Of a DNA stretch of 64,000 bases, positions 19,545 through 30,225 are shown one piece after another. The notes beneath the pieces are model-generated. The model was not told the origin of the DNA, did not search any database, and saw only the letters and a list, made by a program, of their open reading frames with translations. Position 1 is the stretch's first letter. The number at the start of each line of letters is the position of its first letter. Origin of the DNA: Pythium myriotylum (lineage: Eukaryota > Oomycota > Peronosporomycetes > Pythiales > Pythiaceae); NCBI GenBank assembly GCA_023091665.1, contig JALJCQ010000004.1, positions 2,170,001 through 2,234,000 on the forward strand, in the 5' to 3' direction. Made by a program: the position numbers and the translations under genes.

Positions 19545-22500
19545 ATGGATGGACACCACACGCGGCAGCAGGCACACGACGACGGACCACGACGCGGTAC
19601 GTAGCTGCTCACGCGCTCCGGCGACGCGAGGGCGCCGCGCTCAGCTCGTCTCTCCGCAGGCGCGCGCACGGCGACTCCGACCAAAGTCTACCGCCGCGTC
19701 GTGAGCGAGACGGCCGACGAGAAGGAGCCCGACGCCGAGCCCAAGCGGCCGTTCAAGTCGTCGCTGCTGCAGTCGCTCGCCGACGAACAGGAGAAGGAGA
19801 ACGCGCGCGACGACGCCGGCCGAGGGCGAGCAGGCGCCTCGCCCGCCAAGAGAGGCGGCCGCGGTGGCGGAGGCCGAGGCGGCGGCGGAGCCGAACAACG
19901 TCGAAGCCGCTCGCCACGAAAGACCGATGCTGCCAGTGGTCGCCAAGTCACACTGACGACGACAGCGAACCGCTCGCGAACCAACTCGATCGAAAGCAAC
20001 ACGAGCACAAGCAGCAAGAACCGTTGGGCGCGCAAGAACAACGGCGGGAATCGAGATGGCGGGGCTAGTGCGAGTGCGCAGGACGTGAGGTACGGCGGAA
20101 ATGGTGGTAGAGGATCGTCCCTCCGCCGGACGGAGAGCGACGTGTCGTATCGGCGTGTGGAGATCTCGCATGGTAACCGATCAGGTGCACGCCATCGATC
20201 GGACAGTATCGAGAGCGACGCATCTGTGCAATCGGTCCACTCAGTCCACTCAGTGCAGTCGACACGGAGTACAAGCTCACGATACGAATCGCGGTCGTCG
20301 CGATATGGTGGCGACTATAACTCGCGCCGACAGAGTGACAGACTTTCACTACCAGCAGGTTTGAAGGAGGATCGACAACCTTTGCGGCGAGTGGAACGGT
20401 CAACGAGCGACCACTCGACCGGTGCTCCCTCAGGCTATCGCGGACGTGATCGAGACGAACACGGCGCTCATGGCCATAGGTCTCAGGATGATCGACCTCC
20501 ACCACCACCAACGAGGCGTGCGGAGCGATCCCCTACCGACCACTCCGAGAACAGTAGCCAGAGCCCAGTACAGCCTGCCCGCAGCTCGTCGCTTGCCACA
20601 AGCAGTTTGGCGAAGGCAGCTGCGCCTGCGATTGCCACCAAGCCCTTGGCCACAAGTTCGCAAGATGTTCGTTTTGCAGGGTCAGCAGAGCGACCCAAGT
20701 TCACGTCCTCTCTGGTCTCATCTCTTGCCGGGAACAGTAAACGTGCAGAGACCACGAAGCCGGTGTTCAAGTCCTCTCTGGCTTCCTCCACCACGAATAC
20801 ACCTGCGGCTGACACGCAGAAGTCAGCTGACGACGAGGAACGTAGACGGCAAGCTGCTGAACGATTGAAGGAAAGATTGCAATCTCGTGGATCGAGTTTT
20901 GGCTCTTCTTTGCGATCTTCAATTCAAGACAGTGCACCGACGCATCAGCGAACAGAAAAGGAGATCGGCAAGACAAGAGTAGATTCGCCTCCTCGCGAGC
21001 CACGCCAGTCTAGCATCCTTTCCCGTGTGGGTGATCGGCCAGTGCCAACTCAGTCTGACAAGGAGGCTCGAACCCGGGAGTTCTTTGCGAAATTGGAGAG
21101 GGAGGACTCGAAGAGAGAACAAACAAGACGTCAGGAGAATGGATTCAAGTCATCTTTAAAAGATTCGATTGCTCCACGGAACGAGACTCCTCCTAAACCA
21201 ACGCTGCGGGATGCTCTCGCCGCCAGAGCGGAACCCGCATTCAAATCTTCACTGCGTAGTTCGCTCGCAGCTCGCCGTGAGTCTCCCTCGGGACCAATCC
21301 TGAACAAGAAGTTGTACACTATAGCTGATCTTAGAGCTCTCAAGCCAAGCTCTCCCGGCAAATGTCCTCCGGATCTTCGCGACATGAGGATTGTTGAAGT
21401 CATTGAAGTTGCACCACCACGAAAAGTCAACGGTGGTTCTTCTGGATCTGGTCGCCGCGTTGAAGTCTCTAGTCGACGAGGATCAAGTAAGCGTGGTGGA
21501 CAGGGTCGTGGAGCATCATCTGGAGGGAAACCCCCACCCAAAGGCGACAGACACAGGCCAGGAGCAGGTGGAGGCCGGCGTGGTGGTCCACCGCCACCTC
21601 CATTGTACGACGGACCCATTGAGCCTCTCACAATTTCAGAGAATCGTTGGCAACCGAAGAAAGGCGAGAAATCAGAGTTTGAAGCGACGCTCAGTCATGT
21701 CAAGAGCGTTCTCAACAAGCTCACTCGAGAGAAGTTCGCCAAACTCACGGACGAGCTATGCAGTACGAAGATTGACAGCATGGAGTTACTCGGGTATGGT
21801 GTAGTTTTGGCGGCAAGACGAGTTATCTTCTGACCCAAGTGTTGTTGCAAATATCACAGCTCGATTATTGCGGCAATCATGAACAAGGCCATTGAAGAAC
21901 CGAACTTTGCTGACGTGTACGCGGACCTTTGCAAACAGTTTCACCTTCGAACTTCGTCGAAAACGTGGAGTTTTCTACGCCCTGCGCGAAGACTTGGCGC
22001 AAAGGAGACGTTTGCGTGGACAGCGGTCCGCAAGGACGACACTGACGGCTTTGTTGGTCCGTTCCCCAGGTGCGTACAGGCAAGGTGAGGTATTCCATTA
22101 TCTTCCCACTCACATTGTACTTTGCAGCGAAAACGAATGCGTTGAAGCTGCAACCAAGGCGGACTCTGACTCGTCTGAAAACTCTTCTAGTCAGGGTAAG
22201 AGTGCATGGGGTCTTTGCGGGAGATTATGACTGATGATCTGACGCACCTTTCGTGTTCTAGATGTTTGGAAAGCGAAGTTTTTCGTCACCACCCGACACC
22301 TCGTTGCGATCATGGAAGCGACAAAGGGATCGTTCTATTACAAGAGTAGGCTACAGTGACCGATTCCCGGCCAACGAGCTCAAGGCTAATCGTCAATGCT
22401 GCACAACGTAGGGAAATCACTCGACACGCTTGCAGACACTGAACCTGTGCTTGGGGAATACGAATCGACTGATGCCGCGCTTCAAGCTGCCGTGAAAGAG

Positions 22501-24655
22501 ACGAGCTTCAAGCGGTTGCTCGTCACACGCTGCCAAACGGAGTTCGACAGATTTGTAGGTTTCTGTGGTCAGATGACACCTATTCAATTCTCTGAACAAA
22601 ATTCACTTTACCACAGAACAAAACAGAGCAGACGACCGAGGGAGAGATGGACGAGCGTCAAAAGGAGTTGGTGAGTATTGCCTGATCGTCGTGTCACTAC
22701 TCAAATGTACTGAATGAATACTTTTTGTAATTCCCAGGCCGCGCTGAGACTTAAGCGACTCATGCTCGGTAACATTCGCTTCATTGGTGAACTGTTCAAG
22801 GTCGATCTTCTAAATGTAAAGTGCCAGTGTTGTCTGATTTTAACCAGTGTGTGGGTCCTTACGCGATAATTATTCGCAGCAACGGGTCGTGCAGACCTGC
22901 TTGTTCTACCTGCTTGGCCTCGAGCTCGTACAAGGCGCAAGTGAGGACCAGCTAGCCGGACAAGAGGTGCGATTTCCTGATGAAGAAGATGTGGAAGCAT
23001 TGTGCAAGTTACTTGCAACGGTGGGCAAGAAGTACGACCAGCCAAAGACTCAATCGATCATGCGTATCGTGATTTTCCGGTTAGTCGAACTTTCAGAAGA
23101 GAAGAAACTGCCGTCTCGAGCTCGGTTCTTGCTCAAGGATGTACTCGAAATGCGCGACCATCTCTGGGAGCCTCGACGTAAGGAGATGCAGCAAAAGACC
23201 CTCGAGGAGGTGCGCCGCGAGGCCATGAAGCTGCAGTCGCAAGGCAAGAACGCCCAACATGACGATCTTAAACAGCGGCGACTCAAGTCACAGATCTCGA
23301 GTGTTCAGCTTGCAAAGCAAAGCTCGAACTTGCTCGTCCGCAAAGACACATCGCAAGAGGCTCACCACAACGAATCTCACGCTGAGCCTGCCGCAGAACA
23401 GAGCCAGAGGTCGACCTCTCTGGAAGAAGATCCGGCGAAAGTCCAGACGCGCATCAAAAGTATCATCCAGGAGTACGGTTCGATTCACGACGTCCAAGAG
23501 GCTGCAGCTTGTGTGCGTGAGCTGCCTCGCCAGAGTCTCGTCGATTTCGCCGAGGAGATTGTGAACCGTGCGCTGGAAGGCAAAGACCAAGAGCGTGCTG
23601 ACGTTGTGGAGTTGCTCGTCAAGCTGTACGAGGGCGGTGCGATCGATGCCATGTCGATTCAGCTGGCGATCGTTAACGTGATGGAGTTCCTCGAGGATAT
23701 CAAGATCGATATTCCGCACGTTCACCAGTACTCAGCTCTTGTGTTTGGTCGCCTGATCGCCGCTGGCTGCTTTGGTCTGTCGTGGATGATGTCGGATGCA
23801 CTACAGCATGTTGTCGACAATGGTCTGGCCTCGCTGGTATTTGCCGAGACTCTGCCCGTGATTGAGAGTGACAGCGATGAGCGTACGGTCATTCGCATGG
23901 TGGCAGATGAAGAAGTGACCCCCGCGTCCGTGCTGCCACGTTCAGCGCGACGGGACGAAGCTGCCGTGGCCAAGTTCGTTAAGGAGCACGACCTCGGGGT
24001 GTACTTTGGCACTGAGCGCCCCCATGACGAGGATGACGAGGACGAAGAGGAAGAGGAGTTAGATCCCGAGATCGAGTCCAAGATGCGTAACACACTGGAA
24101 GAGTATCTGTCCGTGAAGGACCTGGATGAAGTCGTGCTGTGCGTCAACGAACTTGGCGGTGCAGGTCTATGGAAGCACTTCTTGCGAGTCGCCATCACCA
24201 CGAGCCTAGACGCCAAGCAGGCGATGCGACTGGATGTCGCGGCGTTGTTCATGCGTCTCGTGGGCGAACGTGGCGACGATGTCGACGTTGAGGACCTCGA
24301 GTGGGCTTTTGAGACGGCACTTATCGACTACGAAGACGTACGCGTTGACGTCCCTCGGCTTGCTCACAACTTTGCTGAGCTGTGGACGTCCCTATTCGAG
24401 CGAGGAGAATGCCTCACGCTGTCGTGGCTCCACGATGTTGTGACGCATCTGCTCGCGTCAGGCGACGCCGCAGACTTGTTGAATGCGCTGCTGTCCCGCT
24501 ACGAGACGGAGGTCGGTCGCGAGCAGCTGCTCGAATGGTGGCAAAAGCAGAAGCCCAGCGAGGGCGACTGGCTCATGGCCTTTAGCGGAGTGGACGGCGT
24601 CAAGTCGGTCCACGCTCGCCTCGCAGCTTGGCCTGAGGTCCTGGGGTCTCCATGA
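19545..24655 (+). CDS. eIF4G-type translation initiation scaffold (MIF4G plus two MA3 domains)
   Basis: Nine exons: 19545-19596, 19660-21793, 21860-22069, 22128-22195, 22262-22345, 22412-22554, 22617-22670, 22738-22815 and 22880-24655, with introns of 58-67 nt; 1532 aa. The first ATG lies in a 52-bp exon; the long second exon has no usable ATG at its start. Residues 1-680 are disordered, rich in Arg/Ser/Gly, with RGG-like stretches and a repeated FKSSLxxS motif. Tyr570 starts a candidate eIF4E-binding motif (YTIADL). The MIF4G domain (~690-1035) shows FKRLLVTRCQTEF and LGNIRFIGELFKVDLL and is cut by seven small introns. Two MA3 domains follow (~1128-1248 and ~1339-1458), separated by an acidic linker. 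The protein is expected to bridge eIF4E, eIF4A and eIF3 on mRNA caps. No W2 domain is seen, as in plants. Confidence 0.92.
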
Positions 24656-24788
24656 CGATAGTAGTTAGGTAGGATAGGAAGCACGAGATGGGTCCACTCT
24701 CGCTGAAGACGATGCGAGACGAGGACGGGGAATGAGCACACAACTACAAATATACACAACTGTAAACATCTCTTTCTTCAACGGGTTC

Positions 24789-25118
24789 CTACTGCACGAT
24801 GCACTTGGGCTCGGGCGTGCAGCCCGGCACATCCGTGTCCACGGCCGCGACTTCGGACGGCGGCGAGGCCTCGCCGTTCGGCTGCAGCGCGTAGATGCGG
24901 ATCTCGTACGTGCTGGTCGGGTTGAGGTCGTCGAGCAGCACCTCCTTGTCGGCGAGCGCCACTTGGATGGTCCGCGCCGTGGCCCACGTCGGCTCGCTGG
25001 CCTCGCGGTACTCGACGCGGAAGCCCGAGGCGCCGGACTGCGGCGCGGGCGCCTCGAGCGTGATGGAGAACTCGGTGCGGGCCTTGAGACGCGCCGGCGG
25101 CGGCGCGGCGAGCGACAT
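24789..25118 (-). CDS. Small single-domain fibronectin type III protein
   Basis: 109 aa from the ATG at 25118; an in-frame ATG at 25232 would add 38 residues of unlike composition (His/Pro/Ser) that look like untranslated leader. Nearly the whole product is one FnIII-like beta sandwich: FSITLEAPAPQSGASGFRVEY, then W in EPTWATA, LLDDLNPTSTYEIRIYAL with the canonical L-x-P-x-T-x-Y-x-x-R, and a terminal SPPSEV strand. No signal peptide or membrane segment is present, so it is probably cytosolic. Two Cys sit in the last ten residues (TPEPKCIVQ tail). The function is unknown; such domains mediate protein contacts. It lies 134 bp downstream of the C2/EF-hand gene on the same strand and is a separate transcription unit by spacing. 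Confidence 0.72.
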   Translation of the reverse strand: MSLAAPPPARLKARTEFSITLEAPAPQSGASGFRVEYREASEPTWATARTIQVALADKEVLLDDLNPTSTYEIRIYALQPNGEASPPSEVAAVDTDVPGCTPEPKCIVQ

Positions 25119-25252
25119 GGTCGGCGAAGGGAGGATGGGATGGGGATCAATCTGCAAGTGACTACCGAGCCCAATTGAGCTGCTGAGAACATGCCCAGAA
25201 TAATGACACGAGAAATGGCGAGATGGGTACAAGGCTCCATTGCACTTAAACG

Positions 25253-28196
25253 CTAGTCCTTGGTCGTGGAGAGCGTGTAGGCCGGGAAGAGGATGTTGGG
25301 GAACTTTTTGCTCACGACCGAGAACTCGTCGAAGGAGATGACGCCGTCGCCGTCCTTGTCGCCCTGGGACATGATCGTGTCGGCCTTGCGCGCGACCTCG
25401 CTCTCGCTCGAGGCCATGTGGTTGGCCTTGAGGATCTTCATGAGCTCCTGGCGCGTGATCACGCCGTTGCCGTCCTCGTCAAAGACCAGGAACGCGAACT
25501 TGAGCTTCTCTTCTTTCTCGGCGCCCGAGAAGTTGGAGAGCGCGATCATGAACTCGCGCACGTCGATGCGCCCGGTCTTGTCCATGTCGAAGAGCTGGAA
25601 GACCTTCTCGCACTGCGGCGACGGGTCCACCTGCATCACCTCGCAGAACTCGGAGTAGTCGATCTGCCCGGACCCGTCCTTGTCGGTCGCCTGGAACCGC
25701 TTGTACGCCTTCTTGACCGACTCGGGCTTGATGCCGTTGTCGCGCGCGAAGTCCTCGAGCGCCACTTTGCGCTCATTGCGCAGCTGGATCGCCTGCGCGC
25801 CCGCGGCGCCGCTGCTCGCGGTCGGCGCGGCTTTCTCGGCCGTCGGGACCCCGAGTCCTGGTGGTGGCTGCTTGCCCTTGGTCACCATCGCGTAGAACTC
25901 GTCAAAGCTCACTTGTCCGTCGCCGTCCTTGTCGACCATCTTGATCATCTCGTCCACTTCTTCGTCTGTCGGCGACTCGCCGATGTTGATCAGCACATGC
26001 CGGATCTCAGCGGCGCCGACGTAGTTATTGTGGTCCAAATCAAATGCCTGGAACGCCTCCCAGATTTCCTTGTCCGTGAACTTGCCGTTCGGGTCACGCG
26101 GCGGCTCGGACGGCGCCATGGGCGGCGCACCAGGGATCGTTGAGGCGTTTGCACCCGGTGGGAGGGGATTCACAGCCGGTCCCGAGAGAATCGACGGTGC
26201 CTGTGGTGCTGCCTTGACGGGACCGCCCGGTGGAGGCGGTGCTGCTGGCTTGGCGAACTTGGACACGACAGCGAGCTTACCTGCTGGCTGGCCCTCGGCG
26301 TCCTGGAGCTCAATGTCGCCCTCAAACCCGCCCTTCGCGATCCACGGCACGATGTCCACTTTGGCCTGCGCCATGAAGCGGTCTCTGCCATTCGCCTCCT
26401 TATCGAACACCTCCACGACCAGCTCTTTCTCCGTCGAAATGCTGAATTCGAACGACTCGTTGAACTCGGGGTTCTTGCCGCCTTTCTCCTGCACTTTGGT
26501 CTGGTAGTTTTGTGTGCCAATCGTGAGCTTCACGTACGGGTCCGCCGTGTCCATCATGCCAAGCTTCTTGAGATCGAGAGCGCGAAGCACCTTGACATTG
26601 AGCTTGCCGAACCGAGTGAACGCTCCTCCTGGAGGCCCGCTCGGTGGTCCCGGCGGGCCACGCGGAGGCATACCTAGCCGGTGGCCATTTGAAACAGAGC
26701 CTCCAAGATTCTGAGCAGTGCTCCACTCACCTGGAGGACCGCGAGGCGGACCTGGTGGACCACGAGGTGGCATGCCGGGAGGTCCAAGAGGAGGGCCTGG
26801 CGGCGCAGCTGAAGTAAGAGGAAAAGGAAGGGAGTCCGTCAAGATTGCCTGAAGGGAAATGAAAGCAAGTGCAGACGTACCGGCGGGCTCTTCGATTGCC
26901 CCAGGCAAAGACTCTGTGCAGCCAGAGGTGGGTCTCTAGCAGGAGCGTATCATGGGCAGCATGAGTTGCGTACCTTGCATCATCGGACGAGGAGGAGGAC
27001 CTCTTGGTGGGGCACCTGTGGGCAAAGTTCATTGTCGATCATACATCGGCCATTACCAAACCGAGAGAAACGTCCTTTACCTGGGGGACCACGCGGTGGC
27101 ATTCCAGGTGGAGCTCCAGGCGGTCCGCGAGGGGGCATTCCTGGTGGCATTCCTGGTGGAGCCCCCGGAGGACCGCGAGGCGGCATCCCAGGAGGGGCCC
27201 CTGGCGGCGCTCCTGGCGGACCGCGCGGAGGCATCCCTGGAGGCATCCCTGGAGGAGCTCCCGGTGGGCCCCGCGGAGGCATGCCTGGTGGAATCCCGGG
27301 TGGTGATGCTTGCGGTACGCCTGGAGGTCCCCTAGGCGGCATGCCTGGAGGCGCCATCCCTGGTGGTGCCCCACGAGGAGGCATCCCAGGAGGTGGCACA
27401 CCAGGCGGAGCACCTGGAGGTGGCCCTCTAGGTGGCATTCCGGGTGGTGGTCCACGAGCAGGTCCTGGGGGACCTCCAGGAGGAGCACCCGGTGGAGGTC
27501 CTCGGAAGCCAGGAGGAGCTCCAGGCGGAGCTCCTGGAGGAGGTCCCCGAGGGGGCCCGCCTTCGGGTTCAACGTGAGTTGGTGTTCAGTAAACGAGCAA
27601 AACAGTGTGAGTGGACATAATTTGAGACTCGCACCTGGTGGGCCTGCCTGAGGGATTCCTGGTGGCGCTCCAGGTGGAGGGCCACGACCTGGAGGTGGCA
27701 TCGCAGGAGGAGCAGCACCTGGAGGCATTCCTGTGGCATTCTTCATTAACTAGGTGTTCGGGTCGCTGGATACGTTCGCACTAATGCATCATCACCTGGA
27801 GGCGGACCTCTACCTGGCGGTGGCCCTGGGGGCGGCCCCCTCCCCGGAGGGGCTCCTGGTGGTGGTCCTCTCCCAGGAGGCATTCCTGGGGGCGGCCCTC
27901 GTCCTGGCGGAGCACCTAAAGAACAGATCTTTGCCGTTACGCCATAATCGAGATGTGTGTGCGACCAACTTCACTGACCTGGTGGGGGTCCCATTGGAGG
28001 CGCCCCCCGTCCTGGAGGAGGTCCGCGGGCCTGTGGGTAACCAGGAGGTGCACCCGGAGGTGGACCTCGCGGTGGAACTCCCATGGGAGGGGCTCCGGGA
28101 GGAGGACCTCGCCTGCGATCAAAGGTTGAATCGTTGGCTGAGTTGTCTAGAGCCACTGATACAGGAGACACGCACGCACGGAGGAGGTGCACTCAT
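25253..28196 (-). CDS. GPPG-repeat, C2-domain and EF-hand calcium-binding protein
   Basis: Nine exons on the minus strand: 28196-28180, 28112-27979, 27915-27796, 27730-27635, 27560-27081, 27015-26974, 26913-26881, 26808-26731 and 26673-25253; 806 aa. Exon 1 encodes only MSAPPP. Residues 1-350 are a tract of PPG, PPRG and [13 protein letters not shown] units. A C2 domain (~354-460) has the Ca-binding-type Asp residues in [11 protein letters not shown] and FDKEANGRD. After a Pro/Ala linker come six EF-hand loops: [60 protein letters not shown] and [12 protein letters not shown]; most have complete ligand sets. The product is probably a cytosolic Ca-dependent phospholipid-binding adaptor, since no signal peptide is seen; copine-, annexin- or ALG-2-like Pro-rich Ca sensors are the nearest analogies. 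Two introns (26809-26880, 26674-26730) are stop-free and multiples of three. Confidence 0.88.
26980..28112 (-). repeat. Coding tandem array of Pro/Gly ([16 protein letters not shown]) units
   Basis: Degenerate repeats of 9-39 nt encode PPG-based units spread across exons 2-6 of the C2/EF-hand gene. The largest block is 27081-27560, where a unit reading [12 protein letters not shown] recurs many times with variants. The array creates long artefact frames in other phases on both strands. Triplet Gly-x-y order is irregular (GPPG and GAPPG, not strict G-x-y), so a collagen triple helix is not expected. Confidence 0.85.
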
Positions 28197-28687
28197 CGGC
28201 TGGGACTCGATTCGTTGGAGAGTTCAGCTCTTTGTGTGATCGATCGGACGAGTTCGTGGAGCACGGGGCGATCACCAGCTTGAGACCCTGAGCTCATGGA
28301 GAATCAAGCCGATGGATCCCAACCGCAACGCGGGGGCGGCAAGGGTGGGAAACGAGGCGCGTGTGACGTGAAGAGGATACAACCAGCACTTGAACACCAG
28401 GTGCCGCAGCTCAAGTCCGCAACGTGAGACTCACCGTTGCGAAAGGTCGTCGAATCTAATATTGAATTGAGATCATCCAACACGGACACTTCTCCGAACA
28501 GCAGGGTTTTCTAGTCCATTGAGGCGATCATTCGTGTGAGACTGTCAACGAGGTTGTTGTTTGTGAGCGCTAGGATCTCTATAGCTGAGTATGCTGTCAA
28601 TGCGGTACTCGACAACGTCCGGAGAGGATTCGTGTGTCGTAGGATGGGAGCGGCGCTGAAAAGGGAAACTATCATTCTTTATGCTCT
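28197..28687. other. Intergenic region upstream of the GPPG-C2-EF gene
   Basis: 491 bp containing the upstream region of the C2/EF-hand gene and the 3' side of the FAM210-like gene. No repeat or coding signal convinced me. An ATG at 28295 on the minus strand was tested as an alternative start and does not splice in frame. Confidence 0.4.
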
Positions 28688-29406
28688 TCACGCTTTGGTA
28701 GCGGCCTTGATCGCCTTCTTCGGCGCGCGGCCAACGAGTCGGGCGATTCGTGGTGTAATCGCGAGCGTCACGGCCAATCGGAGCGGCTCCGTGAACTTGG
28801 TGGCGACCCAGGCGATGACGAATGAACCCGTCTTGGAGTTGACACGTTGCACATCGAGGTGCTTCGCAATACCCAGGTCCTCGGCCAGCGATATTACTCT
28901 GTCCAAATCCGGCGTTAGCGTCCCCTCATGAGACCAAATGCCAATTCTGCAACTTGTACGCACTTGTTGGTCGCCGTGACGAGGTTGAACTCCTCGCTCT
29001 CTCCGTCTTTCTTGCCTTCTTCGCCGCGCACCGACTGCCTTGCTGTGCTCACCCAGCCTTGCTCGATGGCCACGTAGATCGAGCCAAGCACGACGCCGTA
29101 CATCGAAAAGTACGTGCCGACGGCGACGATGCCGTACTTCTGCCAGAGGTCCTTGAGCTTGCCCCAGGAGCTCTTGCCTTTCTCGACCATCTCTTGACGC
29201 CGCTCAGCCGCGGTCTTGGTCGCGCCCGTCGACGGCGTGGACGACGACACGGCCTTGCCGCGCGGCTTGATCCAGAGTGTCGAGCGGCGCGCGATCGCGA
29301 GCGTCGAGGGCTTGTGCATGCGCATGGTGAGCGTGGAGAGCTCGCGTGAGACAGGCGCCACACGCAGAGCCGACAGCGCGGCCTGGCGCCGCAGCACAGC
29401 GAGCAT
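28688..29406 (-). CDS. FAM210-like mitochondrial membrane protein (DUF1279)
   Basis: Exons 29406-28964 and 28898-28688 (65-nt intron) give 217 aa. The start at 29406 gives a basic amphipathic N-terminus (MLAVLRRQAALSALRVAP) typical of a mitochondrial presequence; an in-frame upstream ATG at 29526 would add 40 residues of unlikely composition. The DUF1279 core is WGKLKDLWQKYGIVAVGTYF with the following SMYGVVLGSIYVAIEQG membrane segment, and the spliced second exon adds LAEDLGIAKHLD and the helical tail WVATKFTEPLRLAVTLAITP that the family shows after it. FAM210 proteins of animals sit in the mitochondrial inner membrane and affect mitochondrial translation; that role here is by analogy. The last residues are Lys/Ala-rich. 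Confidence 0.88.
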
Positions 29407-29852
29407 GGGAGCCGGAGAAGCGACGAGTGAGCGCTGCCGATCGGGCGTGTGGGGCTTGCAACCAGTAGAGTGGTGGTTTGGCGAAGAGTGTGTGCGGACG
29501 GACCACGACAGCAGGCGGGTGGTCAACGAGCGGGTATGTATTCAAAGAGGTAGTCGGTCACATTGTTGTGGGATAAAGTAGACGAGCGACGACTGACCTT
29601 CAACTGCTCGACTCACAGGTATAAGAACATAGAGGGAAGCCAACTGAGGCAGCATCAACCAGCCCTTCTAGAATTCCATCGTCATCATCAACGACAATGG
29701 GCGACTGTAGTGAGCCACGCGCACGCGTGTCGCTCTCATCATCACACGACCAATGCATTCGCTGCGCATGCGCTGTCGTCCAGATGAGGCGGCCGAGATG
29801 CGTTTGAAGTGCCAATCAATACCGCTTCCACTCTGCTCAAGTTGAAGAGCCT

Positions 29853-29906
29853 TTGACAAGTATTCCTGGCGCGATCTTCTAAGATCGCGCCAGGAATACT
29901 TGTCAA
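29853..29906. repeat. Perfect inverted repeat, 26-bp arms with 2-bp spacer
   Basis: The left arm 29853-29878 (starting TTGACAAGTATTCC) is the exact reverse complement of 29881-29906, with CT between. No flanking target-site duplication was visible. It could be a hairpin RNA source, a terminator, a tiny MITE remnant or a library/assembly foldback artefact. Confidence 0.9.
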
Positions 29907-30122
29907 TATTGGTATAAGTGCTTGTATGCCACGCACAAGCGGAGCTCGGCATACAAAAGATACGTCACTGGCATGCCGAAGATAGACGAACTGCCAACAT
30001 GACCAGGTCTCTCGAGAAGATCAGATCGTGCGGCGTGCATAAGATCGCGACGAAGTGGTAAGATGGCACACTCCTCGCTTCTTATCCGTCCGGTCGTGCA
30101 TCGGCACTATCCGTGGGTTCTC

Positions 30123-30138
30123 CTCATTCTCAAAGATT
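30123..30138 (+). promoter_or_regulatory. Candidate oomycete initiator (Inr) of secreted gene A
   Basis: CTCATTCTCAAAGATT resembles the oomycete initiator consensus GCTCATTYYNCAWTTT, about 90-100 nt before the ATG at 30226. The match is imperfect in the last third. Confidence 0.4.
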
Positions 30139-30225
30139 CTCCCAGCTCCACATTTCTACCTCACAGCCTCGCGACCGCTCAGTACCAGCTTCTGCTCCCT
30201 CGGTTGTCGCAAGTAATCCCGTCCG

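Larger units (their letters stand above)
29407..30225. other. Long intergenic region with a perfect hairpin
   Basis: 819 bp between the divergent FAM210-like and secreted-protein genes. It holds a 54-bp perfect inverted repeat (29853-29906) and a candidate initiator (30123-30138). Short open frames at 29563-29787 and 30063-30596 are not supported as genes; the latter overlaps the secreted-protein gene in another frame. Confidence 0.45.

Noticed and set aside
27081..27560. True collagen triple-helix domain
   Set aside because: Strict Gly-x-y periodicity is broken by [11 protein letters not shown] register shifts, and no signal peptide or propeptide is present.
26966..27577. 203-codon plus-strand frame with GGIPGG-type repeats
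   Set aside because: It is the antisense reading of the PPG repeat array; Pro and Gly codons are complementary, so both strands look repetitive.
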